Of a DNA stretch of 64,000 nt, positions 1-8,215 are shown piece after piece. Source of the DNA: Methylobacterium sp. J-078 (GTDB taxonomy: Bacteria > Pseudomonadota > Alphaproteobacteria > Rhizobiales > Beijerinckiaceae); the NCBI RefSeq assembly GCF_022829285.1, contig NZ_JAKSYI010000119.1:1-64000 (forward strand), in the 5' to 3' direction. Below the pieces are notes generated by a model that was given only the letters and a program-made list of their open reading frames with translations, was not told the origin of the DNA and made no database searches. Position 1 is the first letter of the stretch; each line of letters opens with the position of its first letter. The translations under genes were made by a program, and so were the position numbers.

Positions 1-924
1 GTCCCGGGGAAACTTCTGAGCCCCGCGCGCCGACGTGCCTGTGTCGAGCACATCATGCGGACGATGACCGTCTCCGAACGCCGCGCCTGTCGGGCGCTCG
101 GACAGCATCGCTCGACACAGCGCAAGGTACCGCGGGGCCGCGACGATGAAGAGGCGCTGACGGCCGATCTCGTGGCGTTGGCTGAAAAGTACGGGCGTTA
201 CGGCTACCGCAAGATCAGTGCGTTGCTGAAGGCGGCCGGGTGGTTCGTCAACGACAAGCGCGTCGAGCGGATCTGGCGGCGTGAAGGTCTGAAAGTGCCG
301 GCCAAGCAGCCCAAGCGGGGACGGATCTGGGACAACGACGGCTCCTGTGTTCGTCTTCGCCCGGAACACCGCAATCACGTTTGGTCGTACGACTTCGTCG
401 AGGCCCGCACGCACGATGGACGTAAGATCCGGATGCTCAACGTGGTCGACGCGTTCACGCACGAATGCCTGGCAATCCGGGTCGCACGTAAGCTCAAGGG
501 GATCGACGTCATCGACGTGCTCTCGGACCTGTTCATCCTGCGTGGCGTACCGGGCCATATTCGTTCGGATAATGGGCCGGAGTTCGTCGCGAAGGCTGTG
601 CAAGCCTGGATCACCGCGCTCGGCAGCAAGATCGCCTACATCACGCCAGGCTCACCGTGGGAGAATGGGTACGTTGAGAGCTTCAACGCGCGTTTGCGCG
701 ACGAACTCCTGAATGGCGAGATCTTCTACACACTCAGGGAGGCGCAGATCGTGATCGAAAGCTGGAGGCGTCACTACAACGGCGTGCGCCCACATGCATC
801 GCTGGGATACCGGCCGCCGGCACCAGAGGTGTTCGTGCCAGCGTTCACCGCTTGGCCAGCAGCGCTCGCCCAACCAGCTTCGCAGGCCAAACTACCTGTG
901 GTGCAGCGGCCTACCGCGCACTAA
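1..924 (+). CDS. IS3-family transposase OrfB (5' partial)
   Basis: DDE integrase-type transposase that cuts and joins the ends of its IS3 element. Counting from the internal ATG at 55, the catalytic triad is visible as D113 (WSYDFVE), D172 (RSDNGPEF) and E208 (ENGYVESFN), with the 35-residue D-to-E spacing typical of IS3. The reading frame continues upstream of 55 to base 1 with IS407-group-like sequence (KLLSPARRRA), so the true start is outside the window; in this family OrfB is normally made by -1 frameshifting from OrfA. The C-terminus (RRHYNGVRPHASLGYRPPAP) is intact, so the protein may be functional if the left part is whole. Confidence 0.9.
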   Translation, partial: VPGKLLSPARRRACVEHIMRTMTVSERRACRALGQHRSTQRKVPRGRDDEEALTADLVALAEKYGRYGYRKISALLKAAGWFVNDKRVERIWRREGLKVPAKQPKRGRIWDNDGSCVRLRPEHRNHVWSYDFVEARTHDGRKIRMLNVVDAFTHECLAIRVARKLKGIDVIDVLSDLFILRGVPGHIRSDNGPEFVAKAVQAWITALGSKIAYITPGSPWENGYVESFNARLRDELLNGEIFYTLREAQIVIESWRRHYNGVRPHASLGYRPPAPEVFVPAFTAWPAALAQPASQAKLPVVQRPTAH

Positions 925-958
925 CTTTACTTATGGACCACCGCGTGGGGGCCGATCA
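1..958 (+). mobile_element. IS3-family insertion sequence, right part only
   Basis: Contains an orfB transposase whose frame is open to the first base of the window, so orfA and the left inverted repeat lie outside. The right boundary near 958 (ending gatca) is only a guess from the GC-rich tail after the stop codon; the partner repeat is not visible. Its 3' end differs from the two IS3 remnants further right, so it is a different IS3 member. Confidence 0.7.
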
Positions 959-1421
959 TATCCATCACGCCCGCTTCATCACCCGGCGCGGTCAAGGGCC
1001 TGCCCAAATGGCCAAAGTCGAGCTTAGGCGAATGCCATCATCAGCCTATCGCTTGCAATCATTCCATCACGCAGCGCGCTTCACCATCAGCTCGAGTGGG
1101 CGAAGTCGAACTGGAAGCCACGCTCCATTGAGCAATCAAACCAATATGCATCTTATATAGATTTATAGCAAGAGCTATAATGCATTCCAGTAATCCTTGA
1201 CAAAGCTCGATGCACGTAGGACAGCCCCCACACAGATTGAACGAATCACACTTCAAAACATAGCAGGAGACTCTTGCACGAATAAACATACATACGAGTA
1301 GGTTATTGCAATTTTCGGCAAACATATTTTATGATCAATTTACGAGTACAAATAGGCATTCTCAAGAGGTCAAACAGTATCAAAGAATGTGTCTCACGGA
1401 ACTGAAAGGCAAAGAGGCGAA
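925..1421. other. Gene-free AT-rich stretch between IS3 and glycosyltransferase gene
   Basis: No convincing coding sequence. The first ~35 bases are probably the end of the IS3 element. From about 1140 the composition becomes clearly AT-rich (for example around 1145-1175 and 1290-1340), marking the start of the foreign-looking polysaccharide patch, and probably holds the promoter of the gene starting at 1422. Confidence 0.4.
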
Positions 1422-3791
1422 ATGAAAAATTTGTTGAGTCGAATATTCCAAAAACGTATAACACATGAACCCATTCATAGCAAAGAGAAAATATCAGAGA
1501 TAGACCAAGGGACTTATAGGTCTGGCCACGAAGCAAGCTCAGCGCATCAACCTGATTTATCGATTTACTCTAATAACAACAAACCACCTTTGGGGAAGGC
1601 GCAGGAGGTCAGTGGGCCCCAAAGTACTGTACGCGCCGTCCTTGAGGAGTATTTCGATGCATCTTTCTATCTCGACTCGAATCCCGACGTGGCGGCGTCA
1701 GGTTGCGATCCCTTGGACCATTTCCTGGAGTACGGCTGGCGGGAGTCTCGCAGTCCAAATTCATGGTTCGACACTAAAATCTATCTCGACAATCACCCTC
1801 AAGTGCAAAGTCAAGATATAAACCCTTTTTATCATTTTTTACTTAGTGGCGAATGGACGTATAAGGACAATAAATCACAAGAAAGCAATAGTTTTGCCTA
1901 CAAGAAAAGCGTAGCAAGAGAAACTGAACGGTCGCTGGTTGGGGCTAATTTCGATGCGGCATTTTATCTTGCCTGCAACAGCGACGTCGCTGACTGTGGG
2001 CGAGACCCTCTAGACCACTTCCTTGAAATGGGTTGGCGAGAGCGGCGTAACCCAACCCCATGGTTCAGTATTGAGAACTATCTCGATAGCCGTCCAGATG
2101 TTGCCGCAGCAGGAATTAACCCGTTTTATTATCACTTGCTCAATTCCGAGAAACCAACGTTTGTCAAAGCGGTATCTGCTGGCACCAATGTTAGCCCTCT
2201 TCCCTTTGACTCTGCAATGCAGGATTTTGAGCGTAAAGTCATCGAACCATATTTTGACCGTGACTACTACCTGCTGTCACATGAAGATGTTGCAAAATCA
2301 GGGGCAGACCCGCTCGAGCATTTTCTTCAACAAGGATGGCGAGAGGGTCGCAATCCGTCACCGGATTTTATAATCAATGAATACTTAAGGCTTCATGAAG
2401 ACGTTAGAAGGGCTGCTATAAATCCCTTTTATCATTACTTGATTCAAGGGAAAGCAGAAGGCCGCCCCATTCAGTCTCCAAATTATATAGAAAATCAGAT
2501 CATCAACGCAGCTCGATCGATGGAAAAACGTAGCGAAGATGACCAGCGGCGTTCGACCTATCGGGTCGGGTTGAGCAACGACGTTTTGACGACCCTGCTG
2601 GATCGTCTGCTAACAATCAATCAGAAGATAATCTTCGTTAGCCTCAGCCACGATAATTATACACTGAACGTTGGGGGTATCCAAAACTGCATTGGCAATG
2701 AGCAGAAAATCTTAAATGCTAAGGGTCATAGTTATGTCCATCTTTCTCCGGCAGATCCGTCACTCCATTTTAATAGCAAAGTAAGCCGTGAAGGGCTTGT
2801 CACAATTATCATAGACGGCGACCGTGTCGGGCATGCTTCCCAAAAGGAACTTACGGTAGCACTTTGCAAAAAATTTGCAGCGCTGCAGGCAGAGGTGTCA
2901 TTAACTGTACATTCGCTGCTTGGTTTTAGCCTAGACTTTATTCTGAAGTTACACACGTCAGTCAAACCTAGCAGAACGTCCGTTTGGGTGCACGATTTTT
3001 CAACTTTGTGCACAAATTACGCTTTACTTCGCAATGACATTGAGTTTTGTGGGGCGCCGGAGGTAGGATCAAGTGCGTGCACGATATGTGTCTACGGTCG
3101 AGAGCGTATAGATCATCTTGCAGCAGTGAGGGAGCTATTCGAGGTAACTAGGCCTTTGGTGCTTTTCCCTTCTGAGCCTGTACAAGACGTTTGGCATCAG
3201 CGATCAGCTTTCGCTATTACGGGCTCGCGTGTCGCGCCTCATGCAAGACTTCGCCTACACAAAACGACTAGAGCATCAAAGGTTGGCGCTTCTGCTAGAG
3301 TTGCGTTTGTCGGAATGGCGTCGCCGCATAAGGGCTGGCACATCTTCCAAGAAATTGTTGCGGCCTGCAGTAAAGATCGCCGTTACACATTTTTCCACTT
3401 CGCCACAAATGCTATCGCTCGATCGCCGTCGATCCGCTTCATTCCCACCACGGTCACGATGGAACATCCGGATGCAATGGTGCAAGCTCTCATCGAGCAC
3501 GATGTAGACATCGTCATACAGTGGTCGCTCTGCTTCGAAACATTTTCTTTCAGCACCCTAGAGGCGATCGCGGCCGGAACAATGGTTTTGGCACGTGTCG
3601 ACAGTGGAAATGCAGCCAAACTAGTGTTAGCTCATGAGGCTGGGTTCTTGCTTTCTGATAAATTCGAACTTCTAGATCGATTTGTATCCGGCGCATTAAT
3701 TAGAGATCTCGAGAAATATCGGTCGAAGGGCGTGAGCACGGGAGAGATTGAATTGAACAAAATTGATATTGCTTATACGAGCGAGATTTAA
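1422..3791 (+). CDS. GT4-like glycosyltransferase with three N-terminal tandem repeats
   Basis: Predicted 789-residue cytoplasmic glycosyltransferase for surface polysaccharide. Three repeats of about 65 residues (roughly 77-141, 177-241 and 276-342) share the pattern FDxxFYL-DVA-DPL-HFL-GWRE followed by YL-DV-INPFYH. A GT-B-type transferase region follows (about 400-780), with a Gly-rich N-terminal loop (NVGGIQN), a FVGMASPHKGW segment and an E-x7-E nucleotide-sugar motif (ETFSFSTLE). The start at ATG 1422 is preferred over an upstream GTG at 1389 because AGAGG lies just before it. Base composition is much more AT-rich than the rest of the window, suggesting transfer. The gene ends one base before the next glycosyltransferase, so the two form an operon. 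The sugar substrate cannot be told. Confidence 0.8.
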   Translation: MKNLLSRIFQKRITHEPIHSKEKISEIDQGTYRSGHEASSAHQPDLSIYSNNNKPPLGKAQEVSGPQSTVRAVLEEYFDASFYLDSNPDVAASGCDPLDHFLEYGWRESRSPNSWFDTKIYLDNHPQVQSQDINPFYHFLLSGEWTYKDNKSQESNSFAYKKSVARETERSLVGANFDAAFYLACNSDVADCGRDPLDHFLEMGWRERRNPTPWFSIENYLDSRPDVAAAGINPFYYHLLNSEKPTFVKAVSAGTNVSPLPFDSAMQDFERKVIEPYFDRDYYLLSHEDVAKSGADPLEHFLQQGWREGRNPSPDFIINEYLRLHEDVRRAAINPFYHYLIQGKAEGRPIQSPNYIENQIINAARSMEKRSEDDQRRSTYRVGLSNDVLTTLLDRLLTINQKIIFVSLSHDNYTLNVGGIQNCIGNEQKILNAKGHSYVHLSPADPSLHFNSKVSREGLVTIIIDGDRVGHASQKELTVALCKKFAALQAEVSLTVHSLLGFSLDFILKLHTSVKPSRTSVWVHDFSTLCTNYALLRNDIEFCGAPEVGSSACTICVYGRERIDHLAAVRELFEVTRPLVLFPSEPVQDVWHQRSAFAITGSRVAPHARLRLHKTTRASKVGASARVAFVGMASPHKGWHIFQEIVAACSKDRRYTFFHFATNAIARSPSIRFIPTTVTMEHPDAMVQALIEHDVDIVIQWSLCFETFSFSTLEAIAAGTMVLARVDSGNAAKLVLAHEAGFLLSDKFELLDRFVSGALIRDLEKYRSKGVSTGEIELNKIDIAYTSEI

Positions 3792-3792
3792 A

Positions 3793-4824
3793 ATGAGCAT
3801 GCTTGATGTGCATTGCTACACTAGCATATCATTTTCTTATTTATCGAGGGCGCGCTTACTCAGTGAAACTCTACGAAAGCATCATCCTGACTGGGTATTG
3901 TGGCTTTGCATATCTGACTTAGAGCCCGAAGGTTTTGCGCTCGACACAACAGATCATGGCTTTGATCATGTGCTCTGGCTAAAGGACCTGCCAATAGAAC
4001 GACTCGAGAGCTGGATTTTTCGTCACAATGTCGTCGAGATTTGCACTGCGGTGAAAGGTTTTTTCCTGGAGAAGATTCTTGATAGCGGTGCGGATATTGT
4101 ATTTTATATTGACCCCGATATTGCACTTTTTAACGACCTGATGCCCGCCGTACAAAGGCTTAGCAAAGCCAATATTGTTCTGACCCCGCACTTGGTTGAG
4201 CCAGAGCTAATTTCCCGTCAGATGTGGGAAAATGAACGCAGTACCTTGCTTCACGGCACCTATAACCTTGGATTCTTGGGTGTGCAAAACAGTGTTGAGG
4301 GAAGGCGCTTTGCGGCTTGGTGGCGGGAACGTCTTCAGTATTACTGTTTTGAGACGGCAGCTGAAGGTATTTACACAGATCAACGCTGGTGCGATTTAGT
4401 GCCAGCCTTTTTCGACGGAGTTGATATCATACGCGACTCAGGTTTTAATGTGGCAAGTTGGAATTTGAGTAGCCGTCCCATCTTTTTTGACAAGGATGGG
4501 CGAATCTTTGCTGGCTCTGCGCTTCTGCGGTTTTATCATTTTACGAAAATTGCTAACGCCGGTGCAGCTATGGTTGATAGGTACGCCGGTCGAAGTAGCG
4601 CCATCTACGAACTTGTAAAGTGGTACCGGTCTTCTCTGGACCGATACGAGGATACGAGATTGAAGGGATATTGGGCTTATGGGGTGTATTCGGACGGAAC
4701 GTCGATCTTGCATGAACATCGAGTTCTCTATCGAAGTCGGCCTGATCTTCAGGAGGACTTTCCAAACCCTTTTCGGGCCAACAGCTTTCTTCGATGGATT
4801 AAAGACAGAGAAACCGCCCGCTGA
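3793..4824 (+). CDS. Glycosyltransferase with DxD motif (GT-A type, GT8-like)
   Basis: A 343-residue protein that looks like a GT-A nucleotide-diphospho-sugar transferase: the N-terminal half has Rossmann-like strands and a clear metal/nucleotide-binding DxD motif in FYIDPDIALF. Later motifs such as TYNLGFLGV and IYTDQRWCD resemble acceptor-side elements of GT8-like enzymes. It starts at ATG 3793, one base after the stop of the upstream transferase, so the two are very likely cotranscribed and act on the same glycan. No signal peptide or membrane segment is seen, implying action at the cytoplasmic face. Low GC like its partner. The donor and acceptor are unknown. Confidence 0.75.
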   Translation: MSMLDVHCYTSISFSYLSRARLLSETLRKHHPDWVLWLCISDLEPEGFALDTTDHGFDHVLWLKDLPIERLESWIFRHNVVEICTAVKGFFLEKILDSGADIVFYIDPDIALFNDLMPAVQRLSKANIVLTPHLVEPELISRQMWENERSTLLHGTYNLGFLGVQNSVEGRRFAAWWRERLQYYCFETAAEGIYTDQRWCDLVPAFFDGVDIIRDSGFNVASWNLSSRPIFFDKDGRIFAGSALLRFYHFTKIANAGAAMVDRYAGRSSAIYELVKWYRSSLDRYEDTRLKGYWAYGVYSDGTSILHEHRVLYRSRPDLQEDFPNPFRANSFLRWIKDRETAR

Positions 4825-5129
4825 TTTGAACCATTAAAACCAACGCATATTTGTTTTTTGTCGCAGATAGACAAGGTAGAAGCTTATGACAGTCGGCAAT
4901 ACTTGATATATAGTAGAGATAATTCGCGTTATAGCGATGGGTCCGGCTATCCAAACTACCATTTGCTCATAACTGTACTCCTTCTGCTTCGCGATTTATC
5001 ATCAGCCGAAATGAATAGTTTGACTGCACTGTCAGAGGCTTTGTCCTGGAGAATCGGCGAATTATGAAGCACTGGCTGGCGGCGCGTATTGATGCTCAGA
5101 ATTCCAATATCGTCGGCGACGGGTAAGAT
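4825..5129. other. Intergenic stretch with one doubtful small reading frame
   Basis: Holds only one small open frame, 4858-5067 on the plus strand (69 codons, TTG start, no clear ribosome-binding site). Its translation has some natural-looking composition (tyrosine-rich N-terminus, hydrophobic LLITVLLLLRDL) but no recognisable family. It may be a stub of a polysaccharide gene cut off by the neighbouring IS insertions, or non-coding. Confidence 0.3.
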
Positions 5130-5166
5130 TGGCCTGCCCCTATCCTGTTGCCCAGGGTTGAAGTTA
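5130..5166 (-). mobile_element. IS3-family 3' terminal fragment (relic)
   Basis: Bases 5130-5164 are close to the reverse complement of 15299-15332, the 3' end of the second IS3 remnant, including the TGGCCTGCCCCTAT tip and the last codons of orfB. Only this tip survives; the rest was lost before or when IS630 inserted at the TA at 5165-5166. It points leftward, opposite to the remnant at 15 kb. Confidence 0.6.
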
Positions 5167-5180
5167 GAGCGTTTTCCACT
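5167..5180. repeat. IS630 terminal inverted repeat (inner-left copy)
   Basis: GAGCGTTTTCCACT, matching the reverse complement of 6188-6201 at 12 of 14 positions; TA lies immediately outside. Confidence 0.85.
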
Positions 5181-5821
5181 TACTCCGGATCGTAGCCGGC
5201 GGCAGCGAAGTAGTTTGCGCACTCGGTTGGTGTGAAGGCGTCGAGCAGATCGCCGACGACACTCCAGAGCCGATTGACCGTGCGCTCGGCCGCTTTGCGC
5301 AGCAGCGCCTTGAGTTTGGCGAAGGCCATCTCAATCGGATTAAAGTCGGGTGAGTACGGCGGCAGGAAGCGAAGCCGTGCGCCGCTGGCCTCGATGGCGG
5401 CCTGGATCGCTGTGCCCTTGTGGGCGGGGAGGTTGTCGAGGATGACAGTATCGCCGGGCCTGAGGGTTGGGGCGAGCACCTGCTCGACGTAGGCCAGGAA
5501 CCACTCCCGCGTCATCGGTCCGTCGAGCACCATGGGCGCGCTCATCCCCGACAGGCGCAAGCCCGCAACGAACGTCGTCGTGAGCCAATGGCCATGCGGG
5601 ATGCCCGAGCGCAGGCGCTGACCGCGAGCACAGCGACCGCGCAGGCGCGCCATGCGGGTGGAGAGACCCGTCTCATCGATGAAGATCAGGCGCTCAGGAT
5701 CGAGGTCGGGCTGTGCGGCAAACCACGCCTCACGGGATGCGGCCACGTCGGGGCGATCCTGCTCGGTTGCGTGCGCTGACTTTTTTTCCACGTCACCGCG
5801 CGGCAGGCGAAGAAACGCCAC
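5180..5821 (-). CDS. IS630 transposase, C-terminal DDE frame
   Basis: Catalytic half of the IS630 transposase. The DDE residues are visible in LIFIDETGLS, VILDNLPAHKG and SPDFNPIEMAFAKLK. The apparent start lies inside the first frame; translation most likely enters by -1 frameshifting at the A7 run (5780-5786) rather than by its own initiation. The stop is close to the left inverted repeat. No disabling change is seen, so the element may still be active. Confidence 0.88.
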   Translation of the reverse strand: MAFLRLPRGDVEKKSAHATEQDRPDVAASREAWFAAQPDLDPERLIFIDETGLSTRMARLRGRCARGQRLRSGIPHGHWLTTTFVAGLRLSGMSAPMVLDGPMTREWFLAYVEQVLAPTLRPGDTVILDNLPAHKGTAIQAAIEASGARLRFLPPYSPDFNPIEMAFAKLKALLRKAAERTVNRLWSVVGDLLDAFTPTECANYFAAAGYDPE

Positions 5822-6126
5822 AGCGTGCCCAATCCGACCGAGACGCTGCGCTCGGTACGCAGGCGTTCCTGCATCTCGGCCAGCGTGATGTCGTCCTTCT
5901 CTTCGGTGAGGGCGAGCAGAAAGGCTTCATGCACGTCGAGCTTGGAGCCGGGTGGACGGCCCTGACGCTGAGCCCGCGTCTCTCCTGTCATCGTCGCATG
6001 CGCGGCCCAGCGGATCACCGTAGCGACGCCGACCCGATAGCGCAGGGCCGCGGCCCGGCGGGACAGACCTGCTTCCACCGCGTCCAAGACGCGAACACGC
6101 AGATCGTGACTGTAGGCACGGGCCAT
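5686..6126 (-). CDS. IS630 transposase, N-terminal frame
   Basis: First reading frame of the IS630 transposase: helix-turn-helix DNA-binding part (MARAYSHDLRVRVLDAVEAG, then GVGVATVIRW-like and winged-helix segments). Useful homology ends near the seven-base A run at 5780-5786 (minus strand, ACG TGG AAA AAA A). A -1 slip there joins it to the catalytic frame as TWKKK-SAHATEQDRP, the usual sequence across this point in IS630 proteins. Residues after the slip site in this frame are probably an unused tail. Confidence 0.85.
   Translation of the reverse strand: MARAYSHDLRVRVLDAVEAGLSRRAAALRYRVGVATVIRWAAHATMTGETRAQRQGRPPGSKLDVHEAFLLALTEEKDDITLAEMQERLRTERSVSVGLGTLWRFFACRAVTWKKSQRTQPSRIAPTWPHPVRRGLPHSPTSILSA
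5780..5786 (-). promoter_or_regulatory. Probable programmed -1 frameshift site of IS630 transposase
   Basis: Run of seven A on the coding (minus) strand. Slipping back one base here fuses the two transposase frames exactly where family homology crosses from one frame to the other. Confidence 0.6.
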
Positions 6127-6187
6127 GGCGATCTCCCTGACGAACCTTCAGGGATCAACGCTCACCTGGCCGCAACGACTCAGGGAT

Positions 6188-6201
6188 CGTGGAAAATGCT
6201 C
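6188..6201. repeat. IS630 terminal inverted repeat (right copy)
   Basis: CGTGGAAAATGCTC, the partner of 5167-5180, followed immediately by the TA target duplication at 6202-6203. Confidence 0.85.
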
Positions 6202-7161
6202 TAGATCGCCGCCCTGAACCGGACGGTCGAGGGTGCTCCCGAGGCGGGTAAACCCGCGAGTTTTTCCAGCCCTTCGCTGAGTGATCTTCGGTCGGGGGCC
6301 CCGTTCACGCAGACGCGCACGCTCTCACTCTGATGCATCGCGGAGACCTCGAATAAGCTGAGTGGTGTCACCCCCACACCGATCTCCTCAGCGGCTTGCG
6401 TATAAGCTTCGGCAGACCAGGCGTTCCAGAGGTTTAGGCGGACGTAGAACGTGTTGGGATGAGCCATGATGGGCCGTTCCGGCAGTACGGATGCCACGAG
6501 CGCCTGTCGCGCTTCGGTTTCTGCGCGCAAATCGCTGACAACGTCATCGATCTGCGGGGACATCAGAAGGCGGGTTGCCCATTCCGCGGTGAAGGGAGAC
6601 GCCATCAGGGTGGTGGCACGAAGGGCGATCCCGAACGCGTGGATCAGATGACGCGGTACTTTCATGAAGCCTATGCGCAGTCCCGGACCGGCGCGCTTCG
6701 ACAGGCTCGAGATATGAACGACGCGATCCGGAGCGGACGCCGCCAGCGGTCGCAATGTTGGGTCGGGCAGGAAGCCGTAGACGTCGTCCTCGACGATCAT
6801 GACATCGTGGGGTGCACAGACCTCGGCCAACTCCCGCCGCCGCTCCAACGACATCGTCGCCGTCGTCGGGTTGTGCAGCGTTGGCGTACAGAACAGGACC
6901 TTCGCCTTGGTCCGCTGGCAGACGACGTCGAGGTAGTCGGGCATGAGACCTTCGCGGTCCATGCGCACACCGACCAGCGAGCGGCCTTGCAAGCCTTCGG
7001 CCGATTTCAGCCCTTAGAAGCTCAGTTCCTCTGCCAGCACAGCCTCGCCGGGCCGGGTCAACGCCATAAGCAGGAGCAGCAGGCCGTGCTGACCGCCACA
7101 GGTGATCAGCACGCTGTCGGCCTGGGCCTCGCTTCCGAAGCGGGCGAGCCGACGTGCCGCG
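6201..7161 (-). pseudogene. Broken MocR/aminotransferase-class I gene (PLP domain remnant)
   Basis: Encodes most of a fold-type I PLP aminotransferase domain as found in MocR-type regulators: SVLITCGGQHGL, a DDVYGFL motif, and the PLP-lysine motif HISSLSKRAGPGLRIGF. The N-terminal part (HTH in MocR proteins) is absent; the frame abruptly joins a nitrile hydratase remnant near 7161. A TAA stop at 7014-7016 interrupts the domain (AEELSF-stop-GLKSAEGL). Intact relatives have YPGLK here, so loss of three bases from a TTC-TAC-CCA-GGG stretch would explain the stop. The final TAG is made by the IS630 target TA. Non-functional. Confidence 0.75.
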
Positions 7162-7473
7162 CCCGCCGATCCCGAGCTCGCGCAATGCCGGGGTGGCGTC
7201 GGCGAGGAGGCGCGCGCGGAAAGCGGGATCGACCCAGGCACGCGCCACCGCGCGAGCGCCGTTGTGTGGGCCGACCTTGGTCTCGTAGGTCTCGATCAGC
7301 GCATCGAGGGCGGCCGGGTCGACGTAGCCCTTCTCCACGAGGACGGATTCGAGGGCGCGCACGCGCAACTCCATCGGGGAGAGTTCGCTCGCGTGGTGCG
7401 GCGTCTGATGGGCATGGTCGTGTTGGTGATGATGGGCTTCATGACCGTCGTGGTGGTCATGTGCCATGCACAA
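7162..7473 (-). pseudogene. nthA: Truncated nitrile hydratase alpha subunit
   Basis: About the first 104 residues of a nitrile hydratase alpha subunit: a histidine-rich leader, then RVRALESVLVEKGYVDP, ETYETKVGPHNGARAVARAW and DPAFRARLLADATPALRELG, which match the helical N-terminal region of the family. Homology stops at about 7162, well before the metal-binding VC-TLCSC motif, so no catalytic site remains. Downstream sequence belongs to an aminotransferase in another frame, and no beta subunit follows. The gene lies 37 bp after livF in the same orientation, so it was probably the last gene of the nitrile operon before a deletion. Confidence 0.75.
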
Positions 7474-7510
7474 TCTCCGAGCGGCATCGTAAGGGACGGG
7501 GCCGCGACCC

Positions 7511-8201
<691 letters not shown>

Positions 8202-8215
<14 letters not shown>

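Larger units (their letters stand above)
5167..6201 (-). mobile_element. IS630-family insertion sequence (complete)
   Basis: A 1035-bp element with terminal inverted repeats GAGCGTTTTCCACT (5167-5180) and, reversed, GAGCATTTTCCACG (6188-6201), flanked on both sides by TA (5165-5166 and 6202-6203). TA duplication is the hallmark of IS630/Tc1-mariner insertion. It carries a two-frame transposase and looks intact. It inserted between an IS3 tip and the 3' end of an aminotransferase pseudogene, whose TAG stop is formed by the target TA. Confidence 0.9.

Noticed and set aside
4858..5067. 69-codon plus-strand frame as a real gene
   Set aside because: TTG start, no ribosome site, no family; kept only as a remark in the intergenic entry.
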